Shown here piece after piece: positions 36,003-44,692 of a stretch of 64,000 nucleotides of DNA. The translations under genes and the position numbers were made by a program. The notes under the pieces were generated by a model. It was not told where the DNA came from and did not search any database. It was given only the letters and a program-made list of their open reading frames with translations. Source of the stretch: Glaciihabitans tibetensis (lineage in GTDB: Bacteria; Actinomycetota; Actinomycetes; Actinomycetales; Microbacteriaceae); the NCBI RefSeq assembly GCF_003003265.1, contig NZ_PVTL01000001.1, forward strand, positions 248,001 to 312,000. Reading direction: 5' to 3'. Each line of letters starts with the position of its first letter. Positions within the stretch are counted from its first letter, which is position 1.

Positions 36003-38459
36003 ATGACACAAGGTCGCGCCACCACGCCCGTTTCCGTCCCGGAATCCGTTTCGCTCGCGGTTGTTGACGGGTGGTGGCGCGCGGCAAACTACCTCTCCGT
36101 CGGCCAGATCTATCTGCTCGACAACCCGCTGATGCAGCGGCCCCTCGCCGCCGCAGATATCAAACCGCGGCTGCTCGGGCACTGGGGCACCACTCCGGCG
36201 CTCAACCTCGTGTACGCACACCTGAACCGGGTCATCCTGCAACGCGACCTGGACGTCATCTACATTGCCGGTCCCGGCCACGGCGGTCCCGGCATGGTCG
36301 CCAACGGCTACCTGGACGGAACGTATTCCGAGCTCTACTCTGACATCTCGGAGGACCGCGAAGGCCTGCGAAAGCTGTTCCGCCAGTTCTCCTTCCCGGG
36401 CGGCATCCCCTCTCACGCGTCGCCGGAGACACCAGGATCAATCCACGAGGGTGGCGAGCTCGGCTACTCCGTGGTGCACGCCTATGGTGCCGCGCTGGAC
36501 AACCCCGATCTCGTGGTCGCCTGCGTGGTGGGAGACGGAGAGGCAGAAACCGCGACCCTCGCCGCCAGCTGGCATCTCAACAAATTCCTGAACCCCGCCA
36601 CCGACGGTGCCGTCCTGCCGATCCTCAACCTCAATGGGTACAAGATCGCGAACCCGTCGTTCCTCGCACGCATCCCGGAGGCCGAGCTGCTTGAGCTGTT
36701 CCGCGGCTACGGTTACTCCCCGCGCATGGTCGCGGGCGGCTTTGATGGCGAGGATCCGATGAAGACCCACCAGCGCTTCGCGGAGGCGTTGGAACTCGCG
36801 CTCGACGATATCGCTGCCATCCAGAAGGACGCTCGTGAGGCCGGCCAGACGGTTCGACCGATGTGGCCGCTGCTCATCCTCAAGACGCCGAAGGGTTGGA
36901 CGGGCCCGAAGGTCGTCGACGGGCTCCCGGTCGAGAACACGTGGCGCGCTCACCAGGTGCCGCTCGCGGGAGTTCGCCAGAACCCCGAGCACCTCGCCGA
37001 GCTGCAGGCGTGGCTGGAAAGCTACCGCCCTGACGAGCTGTTCGACGCCGAAGGCAAGCTCGTCGCCGAGTTGCAAGTCAACCGGCCCCTGGGTTCTCGG
37101 CGGATGAGCTCTAACCCGCATGCCAACGGCGGACTCCTGATGAAGTCCCTGTGCCTGCCGACGCTCGAATCCAATGCGGTGGACATCAGCGACGGGCGCG
37201 GCGCGCTTGCCGAACCCACGCGCGTGCTCGGCGGGTGGCTTCGCGATGTTCTCACCGAAAACCCCGACAACTTTCGGGTCTTCGGACCGGATGAAACGGC
37301 GTCCAATCGCCTCGACGACGTGTACGACGTCACCGCGAAGGCATGGCAAGGCGAGGTGCTGCCGACCGACGAGAACCTGTCACACGACGGCAAGGTCATC
37401 GAGGTGCTCAGCGAAAACCTGACCCAGGGATTGTTGGAAGGGTACCTCTTGACCGGGCGGCACGGCCTGTTCAGCTCCTACGAAGCGTTCATCCACGTGG
37501 TGGACTCGATGTTCAACCAGTATGCAAAGTGGCTCGACTCCAGCGCGGACGTTGAGTGGCGCCGCCCCGTCGCTTCCTTCAACTACCTGCTCTCGTCGCA
37601 TGTCTGGCGGCAGGATCACAACGGGTTCTCGCATCAGGATCCCGGTTTCCTCGACCACGTCGTAAACAAGCGCGCCAGCATCGTGCGCATCTACCTGCCC
37701 GCCGACGCGAACTCGCTCCTGGTCACCGCATCGCACTGCCTGCGTTCCAAGAACTACGTCAACGTGATTGTGGCGGGCAAGCAGCCCTCGCCGACGTTCC
37801 TGAGCATCGACGAGGCACGCGCCCACGGCGCCCGCGGGCTGAGCATCTGGGATTGGGCCGGCACGGAGGTCGCCGGGGAGGAACCAGACGTTGTGGTCGC
37901 CTGCGCCGGAGACGTTCCCACACTCGAAGCCATGGCCGCGGTGCAGATCCTCAAGAAGGAGATCCCGGAGTTGCGCGTGCGTTTCATCAACGTCGTCGAC
38001 TTGATGCGTCTGCAGGACAGCACCGAACACCCGCACGGGCTGACGAGTGATGCCTTCGACGCCCTGTTCACGCCGGACAAGCCCGTCATCTTCGCGTTCC
38101 ACGGCTACCCGGCACTGGTGCACCGCCTGACCTACCGCCGAACCAATCACCGCAACATTCACGTGCGCGGCTTCAACGAGCGGGGCACCACCACCACGCC
38201 GTTCGACATGCTGATGATGAACGACCTCGACCGGTACCGGCTGGTGATGGACGTCATCCGCCGCGTGCCCAAGCTGGAGAAGACCTACGCACCGCTGTCG
38301 CAGCGCATGGACGACGAGCGATTCGCCCACCGCGCGTACACCCGCGAGTTCGGCGAGGACAGCGCGGACGTGTCGGGAGTGCAGGGCCTGCCGTTCACTG
38401 CCCACGAGGGACGCACGGACAGCACCGGGGACGACAACGCGCCGCTGACGCGCGACTGA
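36003..38459 (+). CDS. xfp: Xylulose-5-phosphate/fructose-6-phosphate phosphoketolase
   Basis: An 818-residue thiamine-diphosphate enzyme that splits xylulose-5-P or fructose-6-P into acetyl phosphate and a shorter sugar phosphate. Signature regions are [36 protein letters not shown], the TPP motif [36 protein letters not shown] and [19 protein letters not shown]. The length is standard. The ATG at 36003 gives the family N-terminus; the frame before it is not conserved. A DevR-box-like site upstream suggests use under low oxygen, when acetyl phosphate yields ATP. Confidence 0.96.
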   Translation: MTQGRATTPVSVPESVSLAVVDGWWRAANYLSVGQIYLLDNPLMQRPLAAADIKPRLLGHWGTTPALNLVYAHLNRVILQRDLDVIYIAGPGHGGPGMVANGYLDGTYSELYSDISEDREGLRKLFRQFSFPGGIPSHASPETPGSIHEGGELGYSVVHAYGAALDNPDLVVACVVGDGEAETATLAASWHLNKFLNPATDGAVLPILNLNGYKIANPSFLARIPEAELLELFRGYGYSPRMVAGGFDGEDPMKTHQRFAEALELALDDIAAIQKDAREAGQTVRPMWPLLILKTPKGWTGPKVVDGLPVENTWRAHQVPLAGVRQNPEHLAELQAWLESYRPDELFDAEGKLVAELQVNRPLGSRRMSSNPHANGGLLMKSLCLPTLESNAVDISDGRGALAEPTRVLGGWLRDVLTENPDNFRVFGPDETASNRLDDVYDVTAKAWQGEVLPTDENLSHDGKVIEVLSENLTQGLLEGYLLTGRHGLFSSYEAFIHVVDSMFNQYAKWLDSSADVEWRRPVASFNYLLSSHVWRQDHNGFSHQDPGFLDHVVNKRASIVRIYLPADANSLLVTASHCLRSKNYVNVIVAGKQPSPTFLSIDEARAHGARGLSIWDWAGTEVAGEEPDVVVACAGDVPTLEAMAAVQILKKEIPELRVRFINVVDLMRLQDSTEHPHGLTSDAFDALFTPDKPVIFAFHGYPALVHRLTYRRTNHRNIHVRGFNERGTTTTPFDMLMMNDLDRYRLVMDVIRRVPKLEKTYAPLSQRMDDERFAHRAYTREFGEDSADVSGVQGLPFTAHEGRTDSTGDDNAPLTRD

Positions 38460-38468
38460 CCGTTCGGC

Positions 38469-38526
38469 GATCGCCCCGCGAGGGCCGGATACCCGTCTTT
38501 CGGGATCCAGCCCTTTCGGGGCGATC
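38469..38526. terminator. Large hairpin between phosphoketolase and the convergent usp gene
   Basis: GATCGCCCCG (38469-38478) pairs with CGGGGCGATC (38517-38526). Inside, GGGC/GCCC, GGAT/ATCC and CCCG/CGGG continue the stem. It lies ten bases after the phosphoketolase stop. There is no T tract, but the long stem probably ends both convergent messages. Confidence 0.75.
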
Positions 38527-38528
38527 CC

Positions 38529-38608
38529 TATGCCGCGTCGGCGTGAACTGTGCCCGGTCGGCGTGAACCAGGCCGCGTCGGCGTGAACTATGCCGCGTCG
38601 GCGTGAAC
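38529..38608 (-). repeat. Four 20-base tandem repeats at the end of the first usp gene
   Basis: Units 38529-38548, 38549-38568, 38569-38588 and 38589-38608 are near-identical (core GCCGCGTCGGCGTGAAC on the + strand). The last unit encodes the C-terminal residues of the universal stress protein up to its stop; the other three lie beyond the stop. Confidence 0.9.
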
Positions 38609-39436
38609 TACGACCGTGGGGCCGGCGAGATTGAGGAGAACATCGTGGGCGACCGACCCGAGCAAGCCCTGGCCGTCGCTGACCGGGCCGGAATTGCCGA
38701 GCACGACCAGGGCGGCCGATGCCGAGGCATCGACGAGGGCTTCCGCCGGAGGCAGCCGAATCAACCGCACATGCACCTCGACGTCGGGAAAGTCATCGCG
38801 AACCCGGTCGGCCTGCGCGTCGAGAAGCTGACGCACGTACTCTTCATGCCGGCGGTCCTGGTCGGGGTGCGCGTCGGTCTGGCCGATGTCTGGCAGACGC
38901 CACGCGGAGAGGAGTCGGAGCGCTTCACCGGTGCGGAGAGCCTCCATTGCGCCGAAGTGCACGGCAGCGTGGCTGGCGTCCGAATCATCCACCCCAACAA
39001 CAATGCCCGTGCGCTTGCGACCGGAAGAATTCGGGATAACCGCGACCGGGGTGCGGGAACCGGCAGCGAGCACAATGCTGCGCGAACCGAAGATTCGTCC
39101 CCTGATAAAACCGGTCTTGTGAGTGCCCACAACGACCATGTCGACCTCGCGGGAGACCCGGATCAGCTCACGCATGGCGTTGCCGTGCATCAGCCGGGTG
39201 TGGACGGTGGGACCAGGAACGCGACCGCGTGCGTACTCCGCTTCAAGCGCGAGCACTCGCTCGCCTTCCGCAGCACGCTCGTCGTCCGAGAGTCCTCCCA
39301 TGGATGCCAGATCCGCGCCTACAACGTAGACAACCAGCACCTCGGCCTGGGTAGCGATCGCCTGGCGCATCGCCCAGCGCAGGGCGACCCTGCCGGGACT
39401 CGATCCATCGACGCCGACCGCAATTGTTCTAGCCAT
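38588..39436 (-). CDS. Universal stress protein, two tandem USP domains
   Basis: A 282-residue cytoplasmic protein of two USP domains (about 1-140 and 145-280). The first begins IAVGVDGSSPGRVALRWAM and ends with the ATP-binding type VVVGTHKTGFIRGRIFGSRS. The second has GIVVGVDDSDASHAAV and VLGNSGPVSDGQGLLGS. Double USPs of this type are prominent in DevR-controlled regulons. It is divergent from the devS-like kinase gene, with a DevR-box-like site between them. Its 3' end is part of a tandem repeat. Confidence 0.92.
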   Translation of the reverse strand: MARTIAVGVDGSSPGRVALRWAMRQAIATQAEVLVVYVVGADLASMGGLSDDERAAEGERVLALEAEYARGRVPGPTVHTRLMHGNAMRELIRVSREVDMVVVGTHKTGFIRGRIFGSRSIVLAAGSRTPVAVIPNSSGRKRTGIVVGVDDSDASHAAVHFGAMEALRTGEALRLLSAWRLPDIGQTDAHPDQDRRHEEYVRQLLDAQADRVRDDFPDVEVHVRLIRLPPAEALVDASASAALVVLGNSGPVSDGQGLLGSVAHDVLLNLAGPTVVVHADAA

Positions 39437-39545
39437 CGTTGCCTCTTTCGCTGTTCGCTGCGCTCCACGTGCGACCTCGACAATTCCCGATCGCCATCAA
39501 TCGTGTGGTGCTTCCACCATCCCGTTTTGCCGCTCTTTTACGTCA

Positions 39546-39559
39546 GAGGCTTAAGGCCC
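39546..39559. promoter_or_regulatory. DevR-box-like palindrome between usp and the devS-like gene
   Basis: Read on the minus strand, GGGCCTTAAGCCTC agrees at 11 of 14 positions with the DevR core and shares GGGCCTTA with the site before phosphoketolase. It could serve the usp gene, the kinase operon or both. Confidence 0.42.
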
Positions 39560-39609
39560 GCAGGCGGGTCCGGGGGGCGAAGCGGCAAACATCCGTCCCG
39601 CACACCGGC

Positions 39610-39615
39610 TAAACT
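39610..39615 (+). promoter_or_regulatory. -10 box of the devS-devR-like operon
   Basis: TAAACT, the same hexamer as before ileS and proA. It predicts a start near 39622 and a leader of about 55 bases that includes the RBS GGGAGG. Confidence 0.45.
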
Positions 39616-39677
39616 CGCGCTGCGGGTGGTCAGTGCAGCGCAGTTGCGTCGTCACATGATTTCCAGCGGGAGGTGAC

Positions 39678-41393
39678 ATGGATCAGGATGGCTCTCTGAG
39701 TTTTCCCGATTTCCCCCGGGCCGAGCTCGATCGTTCCCTGAGCGAGTTGGTCGCCCTTGCCGGGGACGTGCTCTCCACCCAGGGCCGCCTGCGCGCGCTC
39801 CTGAAGGCCAACCAGGCCATCGTGCAGCAGCTTGACCTCCCGACGGTACTCCGGCGGATCGTCGATGTCGCCGTCGAGCTGGTAGGCGCCCAGTACGGCG
39901 CGCTCGGCGTGATTTCGCCCCACGGCGGGCTCGAGCAGTTCATCACCGTCGGCATGAGCCCCGAGCAGATTGCGCGCATGGCGCATCCCCCCGTCGGTCA
40001 CGGGCTCCTCGGTGCCCTGCTTGACGTTCCTGAGCCCATCCGGCTCGCACACATGACTTCTGACCCGCGATCGTCGGGTTTTCCGGAGGGCCACCCTCCC
40101 ATGGACAGCTTCCTCGGTGTTCCCGTGCGGGTGCGCGACGAGGTCTTCGGCAATCTGTACCTCACGAATCGCTCGACCGGTAGTTTCACCGCGGATGACG
40201 AGGAGCTGGTCACCGCCCTGGCCGCCACCGCCGGATTTGCGATCGACAATGCCCGGCTCTACGCCGAAACCAAGCGCCGACAGGACTGGTCGGCCGCCTC
40301 CGCAGAGATCACGGCCTCATTGCTGTCCGTCGACCAGGAGGACGCGATCACGCTCCTCGCGTCGAAGGTACTCGAGTTGTCTGACGGCGACTACGTGCGG
40401 GTGGCCCTCCCCAGCGATGACCCGACCCAGCTCGTGATCAGCACAGCGCGTGGCCTTGATGAAGACGACGTCGAGGGCCGGCTCGTGCCGCTCGCCGACA
40501 CGATCTGGGGCAGCGTCATCGACGGGAGGCAACCGCGGCTGGTCGAAGAAGAAGAAATGCGCGGAACGGTCACCGCAACGGCACGCCCGATCGGCCCGAC
40601 GATGGCGGTGCCGATGATCGGGTCCGGCCGCACGCTCGGCGTCCTCGTTGTCTCCCGGCTCGCCGGGCGCCCGCGCTTCACCCCGGCCGACCTCGAACTC
40701 GCCGCGGACTTCGCCGGTCAGGCGAGCCTCGCGATGGAGCTTGCCAGCGCGAAATCCGACCAGCAGCGAATGGTGTTGCTCGAAGACCGGGGTCGGATTG
40801 CCCGCGACCTCCACGACCACGTCATCCAGCAGCTCTTCGGCACTGGACTGGAGCTGCAGAGCGTCGTCGGTGCGCTGCCGCCCGGACCGACCGCAGACCG
40901 GGTAGACCGCGCAGTCGCCGGTCTGGACTCCGCAATTGCGCAGATCCGCACCGCGATCTTCGCCCTGTCGAGCAGTGAGACCGACCGCGCAGACACGGTA
41001 CGGCACCGCGTGATCGACGTGGTCAACGAGGTTGCCGCCGGCCTTCCCCGCACGCCGCACGTCGCGTTCTCCGGGCCGGTCGACCTTGCGGTCACGGGCA
41101 GGTTGGCGGATGACGCGGTCGCGGTCATCCGAGAATCCCTGACCAACGTGGTGAAGCACGCTTCGGCACACCAGACCTCGGTGAGCCTCGCGGTCGTGCA
41201 CGGCGTAGTGGTCATCGAGGTTGTCGACGATGGGGTTGGCGCGACCATGGGACCGCGACGCAGCGGGTTGGCGAACCTCGAGACGCGCGCACGCTCCTAC
41301 GGCGGAGAGTTTGTATTCGAATCCGAACCGGGCAATACCCGGTCGCGGTGGAGCGCCCCCTATCAGGAAACAGTGGAAGAGACGAAACGATGA
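39678..41393 (+). CDS. devS: DevS/DosS-like two-GAF sensor histidine kinase
   Basis: A 571-residue soluble sensor kinase. GAF-A (about 50-195) contains GFPEGHPPMDSFLGVPVRV, where H139 lines up with the proximal haem ligand of mycobacterial DevS, so O2/NO/CO sensing is likely. GAF-B spans about 205-350. The HisKA_3 motif is RGRIARDLHDHVIQQLF with phosphorylated H379. The ATPase domain has the N box ESLTNVVKHA and VVDDGVGA. GGGAGG fixes the start. It overlaps the response regulator gene by four bases, giving a cognate pair. Confidence 0.9.
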   Translation: MDQDGSLSFPDFPRAELDRSLSELVALAGDVLSTQGRLRALLKANQAIVQQLDLPTVLRRIVDVAVELVGAQYGALGVISPHGGLEQFITVGMSPEQIARMAHPPVGHGLLGALLDVPEPIRLAHMTSDPRSSGFPEGHPPMDSFLGVPVRVRDEVFGNLYLTNRSTGSFTADDEELVTALAATAGFAIDNARLYAETKRRQDWSAASAEITASLLSVDQEDAITLLASKVLELSDGDYVRVALPSDDPTQLVISTARGLDEDDVEGRLVPLADTIWGSVIDGRQPRLVEEEEMRGTVTATARPIGPTMAVPMIGSGRTLGVLVVSRLAGRPRFTPADLELAADFAGQASLAMELASAKSDQQRMVLLEDRGRIARDLHDHVIQQLFGTGLELQSVVGALPPGPTADRVDRAVAGLDSAIAQIRTAIFALSSSETDRADTVRHRVIDVVNEVAAGLPRTPHVAFSGPVDLAVTGRLADDAVAVIRESLTNVVKHASAHQTSVSLAVVHGVVVIEVVDDGVGATMGPRRSGLANLETRARSYGGEFVFESEPGNTRSRWSAPYQETVEETKR

Positions 41394-42040
41394 GCGAACT
41401 GATCCGGGTTTTTCTCGTGGACGATCACGAGGTCGTGCGCCGCGGAGTCGGCGACCTTCTCGACGCCGAGCCTGACATCGAGGTTGTGGGCGAGGCGGGA
41501 ACCGCCGCACAGGCTCGTTCGCGCATTCCCGTCACGCACCCAGATGTGGTGTTGCTCGATGTGCGCCTTCCCGATGGCAGCGGTATCGACGTGTGCCGCG
41601 AGCTGCGTGCGACAAACCCCGAAACACACTTCCTGATCCTCACCGCCTACGACGATGACCAGGCGATGTACGCGGCCGTCATCGCCGGGGCATCCGGATA
41701 TGTGCTCAAGGACGTTCGGGGAAGCGGCCTGATCGACAGCGTCCGCCAGGTGGCCGCCGGCCGGTCGCTGCTTGACCCGTCGCTGAGCAGGAAAGCCGTC
41801 GAGCGCATGCGCGACACCACCCACCAGGACCCGCGACTTGCCGTGCTCAGCGTGCGCGAACGTGAGGTACTCGCCCTGATCGCGGACGGGATGAGCAATC
41901 GGCAGATTGGCGAGAACCTGTCGCTGGCCGAGAAGACCGTCAAAAACTACGTATCCAGCCTGCTCAGCAAACTCGGACTGCAACGACGCACCCAGGCGGT
42001 CGCCCTTCAGCTGGACGCGCGTACACCGAACAGCTACTAG
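41390..42040 (+). CDS. devR: NarL/DevR-family response regulator
   Basis: A 216-residue regulator with a receiver domain (acidic D11-D12, phospho-acceptor D57 in VVLLDVRLPDGSG, K107) and a LuxR-type DNA-binding domain (LSVREREVLALIADGMSNRQIGENLSLAEKTVKNYVSSLL, about 152-193). The recognition helix TVKNYVS matches DevR proteins that bind GGGnCTnnAGnCCC palindromes. Three such palindromes are near: before phosphoketolase, before this operon and before the second usp. Confidence 0.92.
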   Translation: MSELIRVFLVDDHEVVRRGVGDLLDAEPDIEVVGEAGTAAQARSRIPVTHPDVVLLDVRLPDGSGIDVCRELRATNPETHFLILTAYDDDQAMYAAVIAGASGYVLKDVRGSGLIDSVRQVAAGRSLLDPSLSRKAVERMRDTTHQDPRLAVLSVREREVLALIADGMSNRQIGENLSLAEKTVKNYVSSLLSKLGLQRRTQAVALQLDARTPNSY

Positions 42041-42067
42041 CTCGGCCCGCGAGCTGGCGGCCCGCGA

Positions 42068-42081
42068 GGGGCTTTCGGCCC
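42068..42081 (+). promoter_or_regulatory. DevR-box-like site upstream of the second usp gene
   Basis: GGGGCTTTCGGCCC agrees with the DevR core at 11 of 14 positions. TACTTT (42107-42112) downstream would be the -10, putting the transcription start at the ATG (42117) and the box centre near -43, the position where DevR normally activates. Confidence 0.5.
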
Positions 42082-42116
42082 TTCTCCGCTTGGGCAGTCG
42101 GGCGCATACTTTCGGT

Positions 42117-42659
42117 ATGTCGGGCAACGGGGACCACACAGGCAGCAACGATCGCCCCAATCGGGGCGACCGGTTTCGGCATGCCCCGACCGGCATTCCG
42201 CCGCACGCGGAACCCGCCATTGGCGGTGCGGTGTCCGATCCGCTGCGCGTTCGCCGCATCGTCGTCGGAGTGGACGGCTCGGACTCCTCCCTCGAGGCGA
42301 TGCGGCATGCGCAGTTCATCGCCACCCACTTCACCTGCAGCGTGGAGGTAATCGGGGCTTGGCAGATCGCTTCGTCGGTGAACCCCTACGTTCCCTCTCC
42401 GCAGTGGTCACCCGAGTCCGACGCGCGTGACGTGATAGCGGAGGCGATCACGCAGGTATTCGGCGCGCACCTGCCGATGTGGCTTCAGTGGAGCGTGAGG
42501 CAGGGCCCGGCTGCCCGAGTGCTGATCGATGCCAGCAAGGACGCGGATCTTCTCATCGTCGGCAGCAGGGGACACGGGGGAGTGGTTGGACTCCTGCTCG
42601 GTTCTGTCAGCGCGTCCTGCGCGGAGTCGGCGCACTGTCCCGTGCTCATCATGCACTGA
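42117..42659 (+). CDS. Universal stress protein, single domain
   Basis: A 180-residue protein with a polar N-terminal extension (about 1-40) and one USP domain. RIVVGVDGSDSSLEAMRHA, WQIASS, and VGSRGHGGVVGLLLGSVSASCAESAHCPVLI make the ATP-binding signature. It follows devR by 76 bases and has its own predicted leaderless promoter with a DevR-like box. Two Cys near the C-terminus are not typical of the family. Its end merges into a 16-base tandem repeat. Confidence 0.88.
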   Translation: MSGNGDHTGSNDRPNRGDRFRHAPTGIPPHAEPAIGGAVSDPLRVRRIVVGVDGSDSSLEAMRHAQFIATHFTCSVEVIGAWQIASSVNPYVPSPQWSPESDARDVIAEAITQVFGAHLPMWLQWSVRQGPAARVLIDASKDADLLIVGSRGHGGVVGLLLGSVSASCAESAHCPVLIMH

Positions 42660-42756
42660 GCTCATCACGCAGTGAACTAATCAGGCACTGAACTGATCAG
42701 GCACTGAACTGATCAGGCACTGAACTGAACAAGCTCTGAGCTCATCACGCGCTGAC
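42645..42756 (+). repeat. Seven 16-base tandem repeats starting in the stop region of the second usp
   Basis: Seven contiguous units follow the pattern CTnATCAnGCACTGAA. The first unit (42645-42660) is the last four codons plus the TGA stop; units 4 and 5 are identical. The repeats hold many TGA triplets and are non-coding. Confidence 0.92.
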
Positions 42757-42869
42757 CGCCCTAGGATGCTACCCACGAGCTTCGTCGGGGTTAGGGAATG
42801 TCGGTGGGGGACATCCGGTTAGCATGATTGATACATACGCATGGAAAATCTGACAGAGGGATGAGCGAC

Positions 42870-43919
42870 ATGACGCAGGGCAACAGCAGGCAGATTCTCG
42901 AGATGGGTCTCGATACCTTCGGGGATGTCACACATGACACGAGCGGAACCGCGCTGCCGTATCCGCAGGTGATCCGTAACGTCATCGCCGAAGCTGTGGT
43001 GGCCGATCAGGCCGGCATCGATTTCTTCGGCGTGGGCGAGCACCACCGCGAGGACTTCGCCGTCTCCGCGCCGGAGATCGTGCTGGCGGCCATCGCCGGG
43101 CAGACGTCGCGGATTCGCCTCGGCTCGGCCGTCACCGTGTTGAGCTCGGACGACCCGATCCGCGTCTTCCAGCGCTTCGCCACCCTCGATGCCGCCTCGA
43201 ACGGTCGAGCAGAGGTCATTCTGGGCCGTGGCTCGTTCACGGAGTCCTTTCCCCTCTTCGGGTTCGACCTGACCCAGTACGAGGAACTGTTCGAGGAGAA
43301 GCTCGACCTGTTTACGGCGGTGCGCACCGAGAAGCCCGTGACGTGGGAGGGCAAGACCCGGCCGGCGCTGAATAACCAGAACGTCTTCCCCAGGACGGAG
43401 TCCGGCCAACTCACGACGTGGATCGGTGTGGGCGGCAGCCCCCAGTCGGTTGTGCGCGCAGCGACGTATGGCCTTCCAATGATGCTCGCGATTATCGGCG
43501 GCGCCCCGGAGCGTTTCGCCCCGTATGTTGACCTGTACCACCGCGCGCTGGCACAGCTGGAGATGCCAACCCTCCCGATCGGGGTTCATTCACCCGGTTA
43601 CATCGCTGACACCGACGAGCAGGCGCGGGAAGAGCTGTGGCCGCCGTTCAAAGCCAATCGCGACCTCATCGGAGCGCAGCGCGGTTGGGCGCCGATGACC
43701 CGCGCCGAGTTCGACAACGAGGCGGACCATGGCTCGCTCTATGTCGGGTCTCCCGAGACGGTGGCCCGCAAGATCGCTGCTACCGCAAAAACGCTCGGGT
43801 TGTCGCGGTTCGACCTGAAGTACAGCGCGGGCCCGCTGGACCACAGCAAGATGGTGCACGCCATCGAGCTGTACGGAACCCGGGTGATGCCCATGGTGCG
43901 CGATATCCTCGCGTCGTGA
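42870..43919 (+). CDS. LLM-class flavin-dependent oxidoreductase
   Basis: A 349-residue luciferase-like monooxygenase-fold enzyme, probably using FMN or F420. Family parts are DFFGVGEHHREDFAVSAPE, RIRLGSAVTVLSSDDPIRVFQRFATLDAASNGRAEVILGRG and YVGSPETVARKIA near the end. The substrate is unknown. I prefer ATG 42870, nine bases after AGAGGG; the ATG at 42861 directly adjoins it. The gene stands alone, ended by a strong terminator. Confidence 0.9.
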   Translation: MTQGNSRQILEMGLDTFGDVTHDTSGTALPYPQVIRNVIAEAVVADQAGIDFFGVGEHHREDFAVSAPEIVLAAIAGQTSRIRLGSAVTVLSSDDPIRVFQRFATLDAASNGRAEVILGRGSFTESFPLFGFDLTQYEELFEEKLDLFTAVRTEKPVTWEGKTRPALNNQNVFPRTESGQLTTWIGVGGSPQSVVRAATYGLPMMLAIIGGAPERFAPYVDLYHRALAQLEMPTLPIGVHSPGYIADTDEQAREELWPPFKANRDLIGAQRGWAPMTRAEFDNEADHGSLYVGSPETVARKIAATAKTLGLSRFDLKYSAGPLDHSKMVHAIELYGTRVMPMVRDILAS

Positions 43920-43948
43920 TGTCGGGCCCGGCCTGCTCCTGATACGAC

Positions 43949-43984
43949 AAAACCCCCGCCCTTCCGAAGAAGAGCGGGGGTTTT
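43949..43984. terminator. Bidirectional terminator between the LLM oxidoreductase and cspA
   Basis: AAAACCCCCGC (43949-43959) pairs with GCGGGGGTTTT (43974-43984), with an inner CTTC/GAAG stem. T runs at both ends allow use on both strands. Confidence 0.93.
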
Positions 43985-44046
43985 GCTTAGGCGGCTAATG
44001 CTGCCCGGTGTAGAAAACTGCCGTTCTGAAGCTGTATTTCTAAAGC

Positions 44047-44250
44047 TTAGAGGGGGCGAATGTTCTCAGCCTGGGGTCCCTTGGGGCCCTGGGCGATGTC
44101 GAATTCGACCTTCTGGTTCTCGTCGAGGGACTTGTATCCGCTCGAGGCGATCGCCGAGTAGTGTGCGAACACGTCGGGGCTGCCGTCTTCGGGGGAAATG
44201 AATCCAAAACCCTTTTCAGCGTTAAACCACTTGACTGTTCCGGTTGCCAT
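44047..44250 (-). CDS. cspA: Cold shock protein
   Basis: A 67-residue single-strand nucleic acid chaperone. RNP1 KGFGFI and RNP2 VFAHYSAI are intact in the CspA beta-barrel; the start [18 protein letters not shown] is standard. AGAAGGAG precedes the ATG. Expression likely depends on its leader of about 80 bases and on temperature. Confidence 0.97.
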   Translation of the reverse strand: MATGTVKWFNAEKGFGFISPEDGSPDVFAHYSAIASSGYKSLDENQKVEFDIAQGPKGPQAENIRPL

Positions 44251-44336
44251 GTTGACTCCTTCTAAATTGCATTCGGTCGGTCCCGAATACCGGAGCCTCT
44301 CGATCAGCGCGTAAATTCACCCGCTGACTCATCAAA

Positions 44337-44379
44337 AGCCTAGCCCACAGATCGGGCGACGCAAAACCCAAATTTGGGT
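44337..44379 (-). promoter_or_regulatory. cspA promoter with an upstream palindrome
   Basis: On the minus strand TTGCGT (44359-44364) and TAGGCT (44337-44342) are separated by 16 bases, predicting a start near 44330. A perfect 14-base palindrome ACCCAAATTTGGGT (44366-44379) touches the -35 side. It may be an operator or part of the terminator of the gene upstream. Confidence 0.6.
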
Positions 44380-44382
44380 AAA

Positions 44383-44396
44383 CGGGAAAATCCCCG
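44383..44396 (-). terminator. Short hairpin after the SH3-like gene
   Basis: CGGG/CCCG closes on a six-base loop and is followed by TTTA on the minus strand, seven bases after the stop of the SH3-like gene. A weak terminator. Confidence 0.45.
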
Positions 44397-44400
44397 AAAT

Positions 44401-44646
44401 TTAGTTGAATGTGGTAGGGAAACGAGGCCTGCGGGGCTCTGGCGGCTCCGGCACGGGCTTGGCCGCGACAACCTCGGCGAGGAGAACCACCCGGTCGCCG
44501 CGGCGCGTCTCAATCGTGCAAGTGGTCTGCGTCCTGGCGCGCAGGTAGCCGAGCGCGTCAGTGGCGCCGCCCTCGATCCGGTAGCGCACCACGAGTCGCG
44601 ACCCGAGTTCGGCGCCCGTGATGATCGCTACGGCAGCCGCGCCCAT
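44401..44646 (-). CDS. Stand-alone SH3-like domain protein (Rv0428c N-terminal type)
   Basis: An 81-residue protein resembling the N-terminal SH3-like domain of actinobacterial Rv0428c-type acetyltransferases: LGSRLVVRYRIEGGATDALGYLRAR followed by RRGDRVVLLAEVVAAKPVPEPP. In relatives a GNAT domain follows; here the frame stops after a Pro/Arg-rich tail. It may be a truncated relic or a functional single-domain form. The role is unknown. Confidence 0.65.
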   Translation of the reverse strand: MGAAAVAIITGAELGSRLVVRYRIEGGATDALGYLRARTQTTCTIETRRGDRVVLLAEVVAAKPVPEPPEPRRPRFPTTFN

Positions 44647-44692
44647 CAGGTGTCTTCCGCCAGGCAGAGGGCTTCCATCAGACAGATGTCAT

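Noticed and set aside
38529..42756. Repeat blocks near both usp genes considered as CRISPR arrays
   Set aside because: Units are 16-20 bases and directly contiguous, with no spacers and no cas genes.
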